A stretch of DNA of 58,585 nucleotides from Oligoflexia bacterium (GTDB lineage Bacteria; Bdellovibrionota; Bacteriovoracia; Bacteriovoracales; Bacteriovoracaceae), in contig JAAEST010000086.1 of the NCBI GenBank assembly GCA_024229115.1, forward strand, positions 1 to 58,585. Reading direction: 5' to 3'. This document shows positions 37,472 to 46,375 of this stretch, piece by piece. The position numbers and the translations under genes were made by a program. Position 1 is the stretch's first letter. Each line of letters starts with the position of its first letter. The notes below the pieces were generated by a model. That model ran no database searches and was not told where the DNA came from. It saw only the letters and a list, made by a program, of their open reading frames with translations.

Positions 37472-38527
37472 ATGAGCTGGCCTTATCAATTATTTAAGAA
37501 TGTCGCTTTTGGATTAGATGCTGAAAAGGCCCACAATCTAAGTATTAAATTTCTATCTATGTTTCCGAATATGGCATCAGAAATATTTGGAAGAGATAAT
37601 CTCGAAAAAGATCTACTAAGTTGTCAGGTTGGCCCAATGAAATGGTCTTTCCCTGTTGGTTTGGCAGCAGGACTAGATAAGAATGCTGAGGCCATCGACT
37701 TCTTTGCTCAAACTCTTTTTGGTGCTATTGAGGTTGGAACGGTTACCCCTTTAGCTCAAGAAGGAAATCCAAAACCAAGAATGTTTCGTTTAAAGGATGA
37801 GCTTAGTCTTTTGAACCGAATGGGGTTCAATAATCATGGAATGGATGAAGCTTATCAAAATATTGTTTCTTCAAATAGAAATTCAAAGATGCTGGGAGTA
37901 AATTTAGGAAAGAATAAAGTTACTGCTGAGGAAGATGCTCCGAATGATTATTCAAAGTTGTTTAAGAAATTCTCTCGAATCGCAGACTATCTCGTTGTTA
38001 ATGTTTCTTCACCAAATACTCCTGGTTTAAGAGATCTTCAAAATATTGAATCACTAAAATTAATTTTTGAAGAATTAAAAAAATGTGATCAGTTTGGAGA
38101 AGTCCCTCTCTTTTTAAAAATTTCTCCAGATCTTTCGGTTGATGATTTAGATGGAATTGTTCAAGTAGGTAGTGATTTCAATTTAACCGGGATCATTGCT
38201 ACCAATACAACGATAATGCCAGAAAAAGGCCAAGGGGGAATCTCTGGCGTACTTCTTAAAGAAAAGTCGAAGATGATGAGATCTGAATTACTTAAACGTT
38301 CTCGCGGAAGTGACTTAAGTATTATTGGAGTCGGTGGAATCGATTGCTTTCAAGATGTTTGGGACTTTTTGATTGAGGGTGGTGATGCTGCTCAGATTTA
38401 CACTTCCTTCATTTATCAAGGACCTGAAATCTTAAAAAATATAGAAAAAGGATTAAAGCAAAAGCTTAATCAATATCAGGCAAAGAACCTCCAAGAGATG
38501 TTGGCCAATCGAGACCAGTTAAAGTGA
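37472..38527 (+). CDS. pyrD: Dihydroorotate dehydrogenase (quinone), class 2
   Basis: 351 aa. Fourth step of UMP synthesis, coupled to the quinone pool. The N-terminal membrane-binding helices (SWPYQLFKNVAFGLDAEKAH) mark class 2; FPVGLAAGLDKNAEAIDF, VNVSSPNTPGLRDLQ (with catalytic Ser), GIIATNTTI and IIGVGGIDC are FMN and substrate blocks. Its stop overlaps the next GTG start. Confidence 0.94.
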   Translation: MSWPYQLFKNVAFGLDAEKAHNLSIKFLSMFPNMASEIFGRDNLEKDLLSCQVGPMKWSFPVGLAAGLDKNAEAIDFFAQTLFGAIEVGTVTPLAQEGNPKPRMFRLKDELSLLNRMGFNNHGMDEAYQNIVSSNRNSKMLGVNLGKNKVTAEEDAPNDYSKLFKKFSRIADYLVVNVSSPNTPGLRDLQNIESLKLIFEELKKCDQFGEVPLFLKISPDLSVDDLDGIVQVGSDFNLTGIIATNTTIMPEKGQGGISGVLLKEKSKMMRSELLKRSRGSDLSIIGVGGIDCFQDVWDFLIEGGDAAQIYTSFIYQGPEILKNIEKGLKQKLNQYQAKNLQEMLANRDQLK

Positions 38528-40608
38528 AAAAAGCAATTCTTGCTAGTTTTTTTATTCCTGCTTTCATTCTTTTTATTTTAAATATCACTTTCTTTCGTGT
38601 TCAAGGGTTAGAGTCTACAGGACTCTATTTTTGGTACTATTTTCCTTTGATGCTTTCATTTTTATTCTTCCCAATTTCAGCGAGGCTATTTAAGTTTGCC
38701 CCTGATTATGGTTATGGGATAAATCGATTCTTATCTATTTTCTTTGTGGTCTTTGTGAATTGGTTTCTAACTTTTCTTGGAATTTTTGGGAATACTCAAC
38801 CAGGACTCTTTTTAAGTTTATTGATTGTGGTTTTTTTTACTCATACACCCTTGAATGGTGGGAATGATCTTATTCAGATAATGAAAGCTAAATATAAAGA
38901 AGTTATTGCCACTGAACTTATATTTTTAACAGCTTTTCTTGTATTCCTTTTTGTCTTTAGTCTTCATCCTGATCTCTATTGGGGAGAGAAGCCTATGGAT
39001 TTTAATCTACTAAACTTCGGGTTTCGAGAAATCTCTCTACCATGGCAAGACCCATGGTACTCAGGGGAGAGTTTAAAATATTATTATTTTGGGTATTATT
39101 TCTTTTCAAGCTTAATCAAACTTACAGGGGTTGGACCAGAAATTGGGTACTCGTTAAGTTTAGTAACAGCAGCCGCTCTTTTTTCGACAGCTCTTTTTAG
39201 CTTTTTCTATTTCCTTCTAAAGAGATTTACGATTTCTATAATCGGGGCATTAACTCTCACTTTTGCAAGTAATCTTCAGGCCTTTATCCTACTCTTTGCT
39301 AAAATAACGAGTATTGATGCCCGTTACTTTTGGAATATCACTAGAATATTTAAGAAGAATTATTTTGCTGAGTTTCCTAGTTGGTCATTTCTCTTTGCTG
39401 ATCTACATCCTCATGTCATGACCTATATGACTTGTATTGTTTTCCTCTATATGGTTTTTTATTTTTTTAAAAATATAAAAAGATTAGATATCTTTTTCTA
39501 CTTTACGATGGCATCCGTATGGGGAAGCTTAATTGCCTTTAACTCTTGGGACTTTATTATTTATTCAGTTGTCTTTGGAGTGATGTTAGTTGCAAAAATA
39601 TTCTTAATCAGAGATATGGAATCGGTGAAAAATTATTTTATAAAACCTCTTCTTATATCACTTACTGGTTTACTATTGTTTTCGCCATTTCTCTATTCTA
39701 TTAGAGGTGGACGGTCATTAAGTGTGACTTTTAATCAAAAGTTGTTTCATGATTTTACAGAAATTTATCTTCACCATGGGCACTGGTGGCTAATCGTTCT
39801 TTTAATGTGGGTTCCATTGCTAGTAAATCGTAGAAAGACATTAGTGAAGAAGGTTTTAATTAATAGTGAAGGCCTTCATCTCTTATTCGGAACGATTATT
39901 ATTTTTCTTTTTTCCTACTTCTTTGTCCTCTTTGATTATTTAAATACAACTTTCAAGTTCTTTAATCAGCTCTACGTTTTATGGGGGATACTTGCTTTCT
40001 TAAGCTTAAGAAACTTTCGCTTCTATCTCTATCATAAAAAAACAATGATTATTTGTGCGATGACAATATTTTTGCTTAATGCCGTTTGGATTGGGGGAGT
40101 GATCCAAGCTGTTGCCGTGACAGAATATCGTCCTTTAAGATCGTTAAAGTCAACTCTCTATGGCACAGAATATCTTTCGAAAACAAAGCCAGAGCATTAT
40201 AAGATAATCAGATGGTTAAACCAAAATGTTATCGGCACACCAAGTATTGTTGAGACTTACTCAAAAAGTTTTAATAACTCAGGGTCTCTTATTAGTACTC
40301 ATACTGGATTACCTTCCTTTCTTGGTTGGGATAACCATGTCAAAACTAGAGGAATTAAGTTGTCTAACATATTGGAAAGGAAAAGATTAATTGATTTCAT
40401 ATATAATTCTAAAGATCCGATAAAGGTTCACGAATTTTTAATCAAAGAAGGTATTAATTTTGTGATTGTGACACCTGTGGAGCAAGCAAGATATAATAAT
40501 CGCTCTTTGAAGAAGTTTGAGAGATATCAAGACCTATTCACTAAACTTTATTTTGGAAATAAAAGTGCGATTTATGGGGTAGGGAACTTTAAAAACTTCC
40601 TAAGGTAA
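38524..40608 (+). CDS. DUF2298-family polytopic membrane protein
   Basis: 694 aa, about 14-16 membrane helices. LKYYYFGYYFFSSLIKLTGV, with the YYYFGYY motif, and FLFADLHPHVMTYM are hallmark features of the DUF2298 membrane family, known mostly from Chloroflexi and archaea and thought to be glycosyltransferase-like (GT-C fold). GLPSFLGWDNHVKTRG near the C-terminus is also typical. Here it is probably an inner-membrane glycosyltransferase; the substrate cannot be inferred. It starts at a GTG overlapping the pyrD stop. Confidence 0.75.
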   Translation: MKKAILASFFIPAFILFILNITFFRVQGLESTGLYFWYYFPLMLSFLFFPISARLFKFAPDYGYGINRFLSIFFVVFVNWFLTFLGIFGNTQPGLFLSLLIVVFFTHTPLNGGNDLIQIMKAKYKEVIATELIFLTAFLVFLFVFSLHPDLYWGEKPMDFNLLNFGFREISLPWQDPWYSGESLKYYYFGYYFFSSLIKLTGVGPEIGYSLSLVTAAALFSTALFSFFYFLLKRFTISIIGALTLTFASNLQAFILLFAKITSIDARYFWNITRIFKKNYFAEFPSWSFLFADLHPHVMTYMTCIVFLYMVFYFFKNIKRLDIFFYFTMASVWGSLIAFNSWDFIIYSVVFGVMLVAKIFLIRDMESVKNYFIKPLLISLTGLLLFSPFLYSIRGGRSLSVTFNQKLFHDFTEIYLHHGHWWLIVLLMWVPLLVNRRKTLVKKVLINSEGLHLLFGTIIIFLFSYFFVLFDYLNTTFKFFNQLYVLWGILAFLSLRNFRFYLYHKKTMIICAMTIFLLNAVWIGGVIQAVAVTEYRPLRSLKSTLYGTEYLSKTKPEHYKIIRWLNQNVIGTPSIVETYSKSFNNSGSLISTHTGLPSFLGWDNHVKTRGIKLSNILERKRLIDFIYNSKDPIKVHEFLIKEGINFVIVTPVEQARYNNRSLKKFERYQDLFTKLYFGNKSAIYGVGNFKNFLR

Positions 40609-40610
40609 TT

Positions 40611-41165
40611 ATGCAAGATATTCCTTATAACATGAATTACGATTATGGCGATCTTTTAAGAGAAGTTCCGGAGGATGCTGAATCTTTAAGACAAGGTATT
40701 GAGTTTCTTCAAGATAAGATAAAGGAATCTATTGGTAAGAAAGAGAAGTTAAAGCTCTATAGCCAGCTTGGTTTTTACCAGCGTTTATTAGGAAGCTACC
40801 AAGAGTCTTTACAATCTTTTGATGAAGCGACTCATTTGGTAAATGAGCTCAATGAAAATAACTATCTCGATTCTCAGCTTGATGCAATTGAAATTAGAAG
40901 AAGTGTAACATTATTGTGGATGGGAAAAATATCTCAGGCCCAGAGTTCTCTTACGAAGCTTCAAGAAAAGCATGAGGCCATGAAAGACTCAAAATATCTC
41001 GATTTCATATATCAACATTATGGAAAATTAAAATTCGAACAGAAGCAGTTTAAAACAGCTCTGGACCTATTTTTAAAGGCCTTAGAAATAAGAATTGTTA
41101 AAGGAAATATTGAGTTGATCAGCTCTACAGAGCTGGCCATCGCAAAAACCCGAGAAAATTTATAA
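40611..41165 (+). CDS. TPR-repeat protein
   Basis: 184 aa, no signal peptide. Two or three tetratricopeptide repeats are recognisable: LYSQLGFYQRLLGSYQESLQ with SFDEA, and YGKLKFEQKQFKTALDLFLK with ALEIR. A cytoplasmic scaffold or binding partner, starting 2 nt after the DUF2298 gene, so probably working with it. Confidence 0.75.
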   Translation: MQDIPYNMNYDYGDLLREVPEDAESLRQGIEFLQDKIKESIGKKEKLKLYSQLGFYQRLLGSYQESLQSFDEATHLVNELNENNYLDSQLDAIEIRRSVTLLWMGKISQAQSSLTKLQEKHEAMKDSKYLDFIYQHYGKLKFEQKQFKTALDLFLKALEIRIVKGNIELISSTELAIAKTRENL

Positions 41166-41237
41166 ATACTTGATATTATTTAGAAATTAATCATATAAAT
41201 TGTTAAGTAATCCTCTCTATTAACCGATACGTTGACC

Positions 41238-43436
41238 ATGAAGGTTGCCCTTTTTGCAATGACATTTTTACTCATTGGCTGTTCGTCTGTGTCGAAAGAT
41301 ATGAATTCTCATGAATCTGCATGGCGTGGACCATCTTCTTCTAAAGATACCAACTGCTATTCACTCATGAGACAACTTTATGAAGGAAGAAGGCAAGGTT
41401 CTTGGTCAAGCAGTACTATTAAAAACCGTCTGGCACAAATTAATGAAAGAATTGCATCCAATGATATTACAAGTCTAAGAGAAGAATTTCCTCTGATGAT
41501 CAGAGAAGTTAATAATTTAAAAGATGAAGCAAATGCACTTAACGATTCTCAAGCTATAGAATTGGCCATCGAAGTTTATGCTTCAGTAACTGAAGCACAA
41601 TCTAAGAGTGGTGTGAATATTTCTTCCTATTTGTCTGAGAAATTCCCAAGACTCTTTGAAGCAACTCAAGAGCTTTTTGAAAAGGTGAGTTCATCTAAGG
41701 CCAAGAAGAAGGGAAGTGTTTCTGTTCAACTTGACCAGGCTTTTGGTGGAGATGTTTCATCGATTGGATCAAAGAGGTTAAGACAATTCGATGATGATTC
41801 AGTTGTCAAAGATGAGTTAGAAAAACTTGCTTATTATAGCCACCTTAAAGACCCGGCGAGAGTAATATCGAGAAAAGGATCTGACTTTGATTATGACCTT
41901 TTTAATGCTTGGATGACAGGACCTGGAAATATTGGACCTTTCGATCTTTCAAGTAATAAATCACTTAAAGAAGTTTATGAAGAGTTAAAAGACACTTTTA
42001 CAGATGCTGTGAAAACTCTATCAAAGAAAGATAAGGAAGAGCTCTTTGATCTTTCTAAGCAGGTTCATCTTCAAAAATACAATGATCTCACGCGTATTGA
42101 AATTGGAAGTATTGAAAATGCAAAAGACTTTCGAGACTACACTTACCAATTAATGTTTCACTTTAGAAAGATTGAAGATCGTTTTAAGGACTTCGATTTT
42201 GAAGAAAAATGGCTGAGAGAAAGAAAGTTCTTTTCAGAAGATAACTTCGAAGGAATTAAATCAGCAGCAGGTGACAGTAATAAAACGATAGGTGAGCTAC
42301 TAGAGAAAGAGTATGTTAACTTCGCACCTTATTCAGAAATTCCATTAAAAGTAGATAAGAAACTTACTGATCGAATGAAAGACGGAATGATGGCCGTTGT
42401 AGGAAGAGTGAAGGATGAAGTTGATAGTTGTAAGACTCCTACTTGTATTGCAAAGAGAATTAAAGATAAGATCACTCCAATTTTTAGCCGTGACTTCTAT
42501 TCAAATAAATTTAGCTGTATGGTGAAGAACCCGTTAGTAATTAGAAATATGGTAATCGAGCTATCAATCGCTTGGTCGGCAATCATTATTTACTATAAAG
42601 AAAACCAAGAACTATTTGAAAGATTCCCTTATGAGTTAATTGCCAATGGTGCTGTATTCGCTCCAATAATGAATGAAGCAAACTGTCGTGCTAGCTTTAA
42701 AGGGAATTTATCTTTTGGTCGTTTGGCCACAAAAGCAGAAGTTTTTCCTGCAAACTCGACAAGACTGGCAAGGTATTTTGGTAATCTCAAGTCATTAGGC
42801 TACAGAGGAACACTAAGCACGATTGGTTTAATCACTTTTACTTGGGGATTTGATCAATTAGCATTGGCCATGGGACAAGCTATTGCGAGACCTTTGGATA
42901 TGTCTGAAATGATGAAAGTTCTACCATTTCTCCTTCTCTATAACGGTGTATGGAATAATGTGAAAGGTTTAGCTTTTATTAACCCTATTAGACATAAACT
43001 TATTCCTCGTTTTGCCAAAGCTTTTCAAAAAAGATTTAAACTTCCTGGAACGAGTCTACTTATGCAAGCAGGTCTCGACTTTGGATTCTTCTACTACATC
43101 TCCAAATATAATTCTTGGGAGTACCTCAGTTATTATAAGGAAAAAGCTCTTCCAGCTCTAATGGGGATGTTTGGGCTTACTCAAGTAGAAGAAGAAGAAG
43201 AAAGAGAGAATACTGATTTCGTTACTGGAAGAGAAGTAACCGTAACAGATGAAGTGGTCAACGAAGATGAAGACTCGATTACTTACGAGCGTTCTCTTTC
43301 TAATGGTGTTGAAACTAAACTTGTAATGGAAAAACAAGCTGATGGTTCAATCCGTATTGTCGAAGTTGCAGTAGATGCTCCAGATGAAGTTATCGAAGAA
43401 GCGGTTGATGCAATTGTAATGGAGCCTCAGGAATAA
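41238..43436 (+). CDS. Large lipoprotein with C-terminal membrane segments, unknown
   Basis: 732 aa from the ATG at 41238 (an in-frame TTG lies two codons earlier). Lipobox in MTFLLIGCSSVSKD. The middle is helical and charged. The region about 430-640 carries several hydrophobic stretches (VIELSIAWSAIIIYY, TLSTIGLITFTWGF, MMKVLPFLLLYNGVWNN), and the tail is very acidic (VEEEEERENTDF). It is unusual for a lipoprotein to carry membrane-like helices. No family recognised. Overlaps the convergent queC by 10 nt. Confidence 0.65.
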   Translation: MKVALFAMTFLLIGCSSVSKDMNSHESAWRGPSSSKDTNCYSLMRQLYEGRRQGSWSSSTIKNRLAQINERIASNDITSLREEFPLMIREVNNLKDEANALNDSQAIELAIEVYASVTEAQSKSGVNISSYLSEKFPRLFEATQELFEKVSSSKAKKKGSVSVQLDQAFGGDVSSIGSKRLRQFDDDSVVKDELEKLAYYSHLKDPARVISRKGSDFDYDLFNAWMTGPGNIGPFDLSSNKSLKEVYEELKDTFTDAVKTLSKKDKEELFDLSKQVHLQKYNDLTRIEIGSIENAKDFRDYTYQLMFHFRKIEDRFKDFDFEEKWLRERKFFSEDNFEGIKSAAGDSNKTIGELLEKEYVNFAPYSEIPLKVDKKLTDRMKDGMMAVVGRVKDEVDSCKTPTCIAKRIKDKITPIFSRDFYSNKFSCMVKNPLVIRNMVIELSIAWSAIIIYYKENQELFERFPYELIANGAVFAPIMNEANCRASFKGNLSFGRLATKAEVFPANSTRLARYFGNLKSLGYRGTLSTIGLITFTWGFDQLALAMGQAIARPLDMSEMMKVLPFLLLYNGVWNNVKGLAFINPIRHKLIPRFAKAFQKRFKLPGTSLLMQAGLDFGFFYYISKYNSWEYLSYYKEKALPALMGMFGLTQVEEEEERENTDFVTGREVTVTDEVVNEDEDSITYERSLSNGVETKLVMEKQADGSIRIVEVAVDAPDEVIEEAVDAIVMEPQE

Positions 43437-44125
43437 GACGGTCGCTGATCGTATTCAATTGGGTCTTCAAGGCCAGCTTGTTCAAAGCCTCTAAGCCTTA
43501 AAGCACAACTATCACAAACTCCACAGGCCTTATCATTTCTATCATAACAAGACCAAGACGATTTGATAGGAGCATTTAGTTCCACAGCTTTCTTTACGAT
43601 CTCATGCTTTTTCATATGAATAACTGGAGTTTCAACCTGAATGATACCATCTTTAGTACCTTCTTTGATTAAGGCATTAAGGGCCTTATAATAACTTGGT
43701 CGGCAGTCAGGATATCCTGAGCTATCTTCTTCAACTGCTCCAATGAAAATTTTAACGGCACCAATAACTTCGGCCCAGCTAACGGCCATTGAAACAATAT
43801 GTGTATTTCTGAAAGGAACATAACTATCAGGGATCTCATCTGAGTCTCCCTTATATTTTTTCACATCAATATTATCATCGGTAAGTGAAGAACCTCCGAT
43901 TTGTTTTAGAAATGTAATGTCGATAATTTTTCGTAATGATTTATCAACATTGTAGTGATCAGCAATTTCGTGAAAACACTGAAGTTCTTTTTCTTCAGTG
44001 TTCTGTCCGTAATTTAAATGAAGAAATGCTAGATTTTCATATTCTTCATTGGCAATAGCCGCAGTGACAAGTGAGTCCATCCCGCCACTTACTAAAACAA
44101 TCGCTAGTTCTTTTTTCTTACTCAT
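43427..44125 (-). CDS. queC: 7-cyano-7-deazaguanine synthase
   Basis: 232 aa. Makes preQ0 from 7-carboxy-7-deazaguanine for queuosine tRNA modification. PP-loop AIVLVSGGMDSLVTAAIA at the start, the substrate block VPFRNTHIVSMAVSWAE, and the C-terminal zinc cluster in SCYDRNDKACGVCDSCALR. Starts 8 nt after the phosphosugar mutase with its own AGGAAA. The other pre-Q genes are not in this window. Confidence 0.93.
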   Translation of the reverse strand: MSKKKELAIVLVSGGMDSLVTAAIANEEYENLAFLHLNYGQNTEEKELQCFHEIADHYNVDKSLRKIIDITFLKQIGGSSLTDDNIDVKKYKGDSDEIPDSYVPFRNTHIVSMAVSWAEVIGAVKIFIGAVEEDSSGYPDCRPSYYKALNALIKEGTKDGIIQVETPVIHMKKHEIVKKAVELNAPIKSSWSCYDRNDKACGVCDSCALRLRGFEQAGLEDPIEYDQRPSYS

Positions 44126-44133
44126 AATTTTTC

Positions 44134-45891
44134 CTAAGCCTTATCTGCGATTTCTTTAATATATGAAAGAATTTCTTCTGTTTTTGCTTGGGCCTTGGCC
44201 TTCTTTTCTGTAAGTGTTCCTGCACTTTCTTGGATCATAATATAGAACTTAATTTTTGGCTCAGTTCCGCTTGGTCTTAAGAATAAGCGATTGTTATTTT
44301 CAAAATAGTAGCCAAGAACATTACTCTTTGGAAGTTCAATCTTGGTCGCATCACCAGTGGCAACAATCGTCGAAGTCTGGGCTTGGTAGTCTTCCTTCTT
44401 TTCAAGATTAAGACCACACAGCTCTTTCATCTCAGTTTTTCTGAAGTTTTCCATGATACGGCCAATTTTTTCAGCCCCTTCTTTTCCATAATAATTGAGG
44501 CTAAGAAGTGTTTCATGAGAGAAACCGTACTCTTCATAAATTTTATCAAGAGCTTCAATAAGGTTCATGCCTTTCGTTTTGTAATAAAGAGTTAATTCAC
44601 AAAGAAGAGCAATCGAACTCACTCCATCTTTATCTCGTACATTTTCATGATTTAAGTAACCAAAGCTTTCTTCCGTCGCGAAGATAAAGTTTTTGTTTGG
44701 GCTTTCTGTCTGAATCTCATTCATTCTTCCACAAATCCATTTAAACCCGGTTAACGTATTTTCAACGTCAACACCAAAAGACTTCGCGATTTTCTCTTGA
44801 AGTGGTGTCGTCACAATTGTTTTCACAAAATAAGGATCGCTTGGAAGAATTCCTTTTTCTTTATGATTACTTAGAATGTAGTGAAGCATCAGGATCCCAA
44901 TTTGGTTTCCATTAAGATACTTCGTTTCGCCTTCATGTTGAAAAGCGATTCCAACTCTATCTGTATCAGGGTCTGTTCCAAGAGCGAGATCGCCATCAAC
45001 TTTTTTCATTAGCTCAACGGCCATCGCCAGAGCTTCAGGATTTTCTGGGTTAGGAGAACTTACAGTAGGGAAGTTTCCATCAGGCTGAGCTTGCTCATCC
45101 ACAAGATGAATATTTGAAAGACCAAGATCATTTAAGGCCCTTGAACAAGGAATAAGTCCTGTTCCGTGAAGAGCTGTATACACGATCTTAAGTTCAGTTC
45201 CTCTTTCCTTACATAATTCTGGATTAACAGCTTTTGCTTTGATGGCATCAAAGTAAGCGTCTTCAGTTTTTTCATCTAACCACTCAATCTTTCCTTCACT
45301 CATTGCTTGATCAAAGTCAGTAACTTTAACAGTGGCGTAATCAGTGATGCTATTAAAGTGATCAATAATATTTTTGTCATTAGGTGGAGTTACTTGTGCA
45401 CCATCGGCCCAGAAAACTTTGTAACCGTTATACTCTGGAGGGTTGTGACTGGCAGTAACCATAACACCGGCGTTACATTCGTGATGTCTAATAGCAAAGC
45501 TACATAGTGGAACTGGATTTAATCTATTGTAGATAAGAGCTTTAATTCCATTAGCTGCGAAAACAGTGGCTGCTTCTTTTGCAAACTCAAAAGAGAAGCG
45601 ACGACTATCATAACTAATTGCTACTTTTGGATTACTTGGTTTTCCATCAAGGACAGCATTGGCCACTGCCTGAGTTGCTTTACGAATATTATATTTATTC
45701 ATACGATTCGTACCTTGGCCTAAGATACTTCTCATTCCACCAGTTCCAAATTCAAGGTCGCGGTAAAATCTTTCTTCAATTTCTTTTAAATCATTATTAT
45801 CGATAAGAGTTTGTATCTCTTTTTTTGATTCTTCATCAATTGATGAGCTTGCTGCCCATGCTTTAGCTTTTTCTAGCGAATTACTTTCCAT
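44134..45891 (-). CDS. Phosphohexomutase (phosphoglucomutase/phosphomannomutase), PgcA type
   Basis: 585 aa from the ATG at 45891 (the ATG at 45909 has no Shine-Dalgarno sequence). It interconverts hexose 1- and 6-phosphates. The catalytic serine loop is VTASHNPPEYNGYKVFW, the metal loop LGTDPDTDRVGIAF, the sugar loop ATEESFGYL and the phosphate loop RPSGTEPKIKFY. Length and FGTGGMRSILGQGTNRMN fit the long PGM2/PgcA branch. It may feed the GDP-mannose enzyme at 4325-5404. Followed by queC in the same unit. Confidence 0.92.
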   Translation of the reverse strand: MESNSLEKAKAWAASSSIDEESKKEIQTLIDNNDLKEIEERFYRDLEFGTGGMRSILGQGTNRMNKYNIRKATQAVANAVLDGKPSNPKVAISYDSRRFSFEFAKEAATVFAANGIKALIYNRLNPVPLCSFAIRHHECNAGVMVTASHNPPEYNGYKVFWADGAQVTPPNDKNIIDHFNSITDYATVKVTDFDQAMSEGKIEWLDEKTEDAYFDAIKAKAVNPELCKERGTELKIVYTALHGTGLIPCSRALNDLGLSNIHLVDEQAQPDGNFPTVSSPNPENPEALAMAVELMKKVDGDLALGTDPDTDRVGIAFQHEGETKYLNGNQIGILMLHYILSNHKEKGILPSDPYFVKTIVTTPLQEKIAKSFGVDVENTLTGFKWICGRMNEIQTESPNKNFIFATEESFGYLNHENVRDKDGVSSIALLCELTLYYKTKGMNLIEALDKIYEEYGFSHETLLSLNYYGKEGAEKIGRIMENFRKTEMKELCGLNLEKKEDYQAQTSTIVATGDATKIELPKSNVLGYYFENNNRLFLRPSGTEPKIKFYIMIQESAGTLTEKKAKAQAKTEEILSYIKEIADKA

Positions 45892-45981
45892 AATGTTGTC
45901 CCGAGTCATTTATTTAAAATTAGCACCAAATTTTCCCAAAAGCCTAACCATTAGGCAATGGTTGAATAGGTTGAAAATTGC

Positions 45982-46010
45982 TTGGAGAATGAATAATTTG
46001 GAGTTATATT
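45982..46010 (+). promoter_or_regulatory. Promoter of the ferredoxin gene
   Basis: TTGGAG (45982-45987), 17-nt spacer, TATATT (46005-46010). The start codon is 33 nt beyond and has its own GAGGTG Shine-Dalgarno sequence, so this mRNA has an ordinary short leader. Confidence 0.55.
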
Positions 46011-46042
46011 GCCCGTATATACAAATATTTGAGGTGAATTAT

Positions 46043-46291
46043 ATGGCAAATCCTAAAATGAAACATGAGAAGAACATCGAAGGTGCTTGGTACTGTACTG
46101 ATCCGGACGACGATAACGGAGAGGGATGTATCGCTTGTAACGTTTGTTACACAGGGGCTCCAGAGTTTTTCGCTGAAGATGATGACGGAAATGCTTACGT
46201 AATGAAACAGCCAACTACAGATGAAGAGATCGAGCTTTGCCAAGAGCAAATGGATGCTTGTCCGGTCGCTTCAATTGGAAGTGACGGCTAA
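46043..46291 (+). CDS. Single-cluster ferredoxin
   Basis: 82 aa from the ATG at 46043, which follows GAGGTG at good spacing; the long upstream frame has no support. C29, C32 and C35 in GCIACNVC and C73 in DACPVASIG are the ligands of one [4Fe-4S] (or 3Fe-4S) cluster of the Bacillus-type single-cluster ferredoxins. Two further cysteines (C18, C66) are present. The protein is very acidic. An electron carrier; no partner enzyme is adjacent. Confidence 0.88.
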   Translation: MANPKMKHEKNIEGAWYCTDPDDDNGEGCIACNVCYTGAPEFFAEDDDGNAYVMKQPTTDEEIELCQEQMDACPVASIGSDG

Positions 46292-46375
46292 ATAGCTTAA
46301 ATTTCTATGGTGCGCTGACCGATTTCCTGCTAAAATTGAACTAATATTATTTTAATTCATAAGAGAGGGAGTATC

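Noticed and set aside
45893-46042. Upstream extension of the ferredoxin frame
   Set aside because: The ATG at 46043 has a good Shine-Dalgarno sequence, a promoter lies inside the extension, and the extra 50 residues do not match the ferredoxin family.
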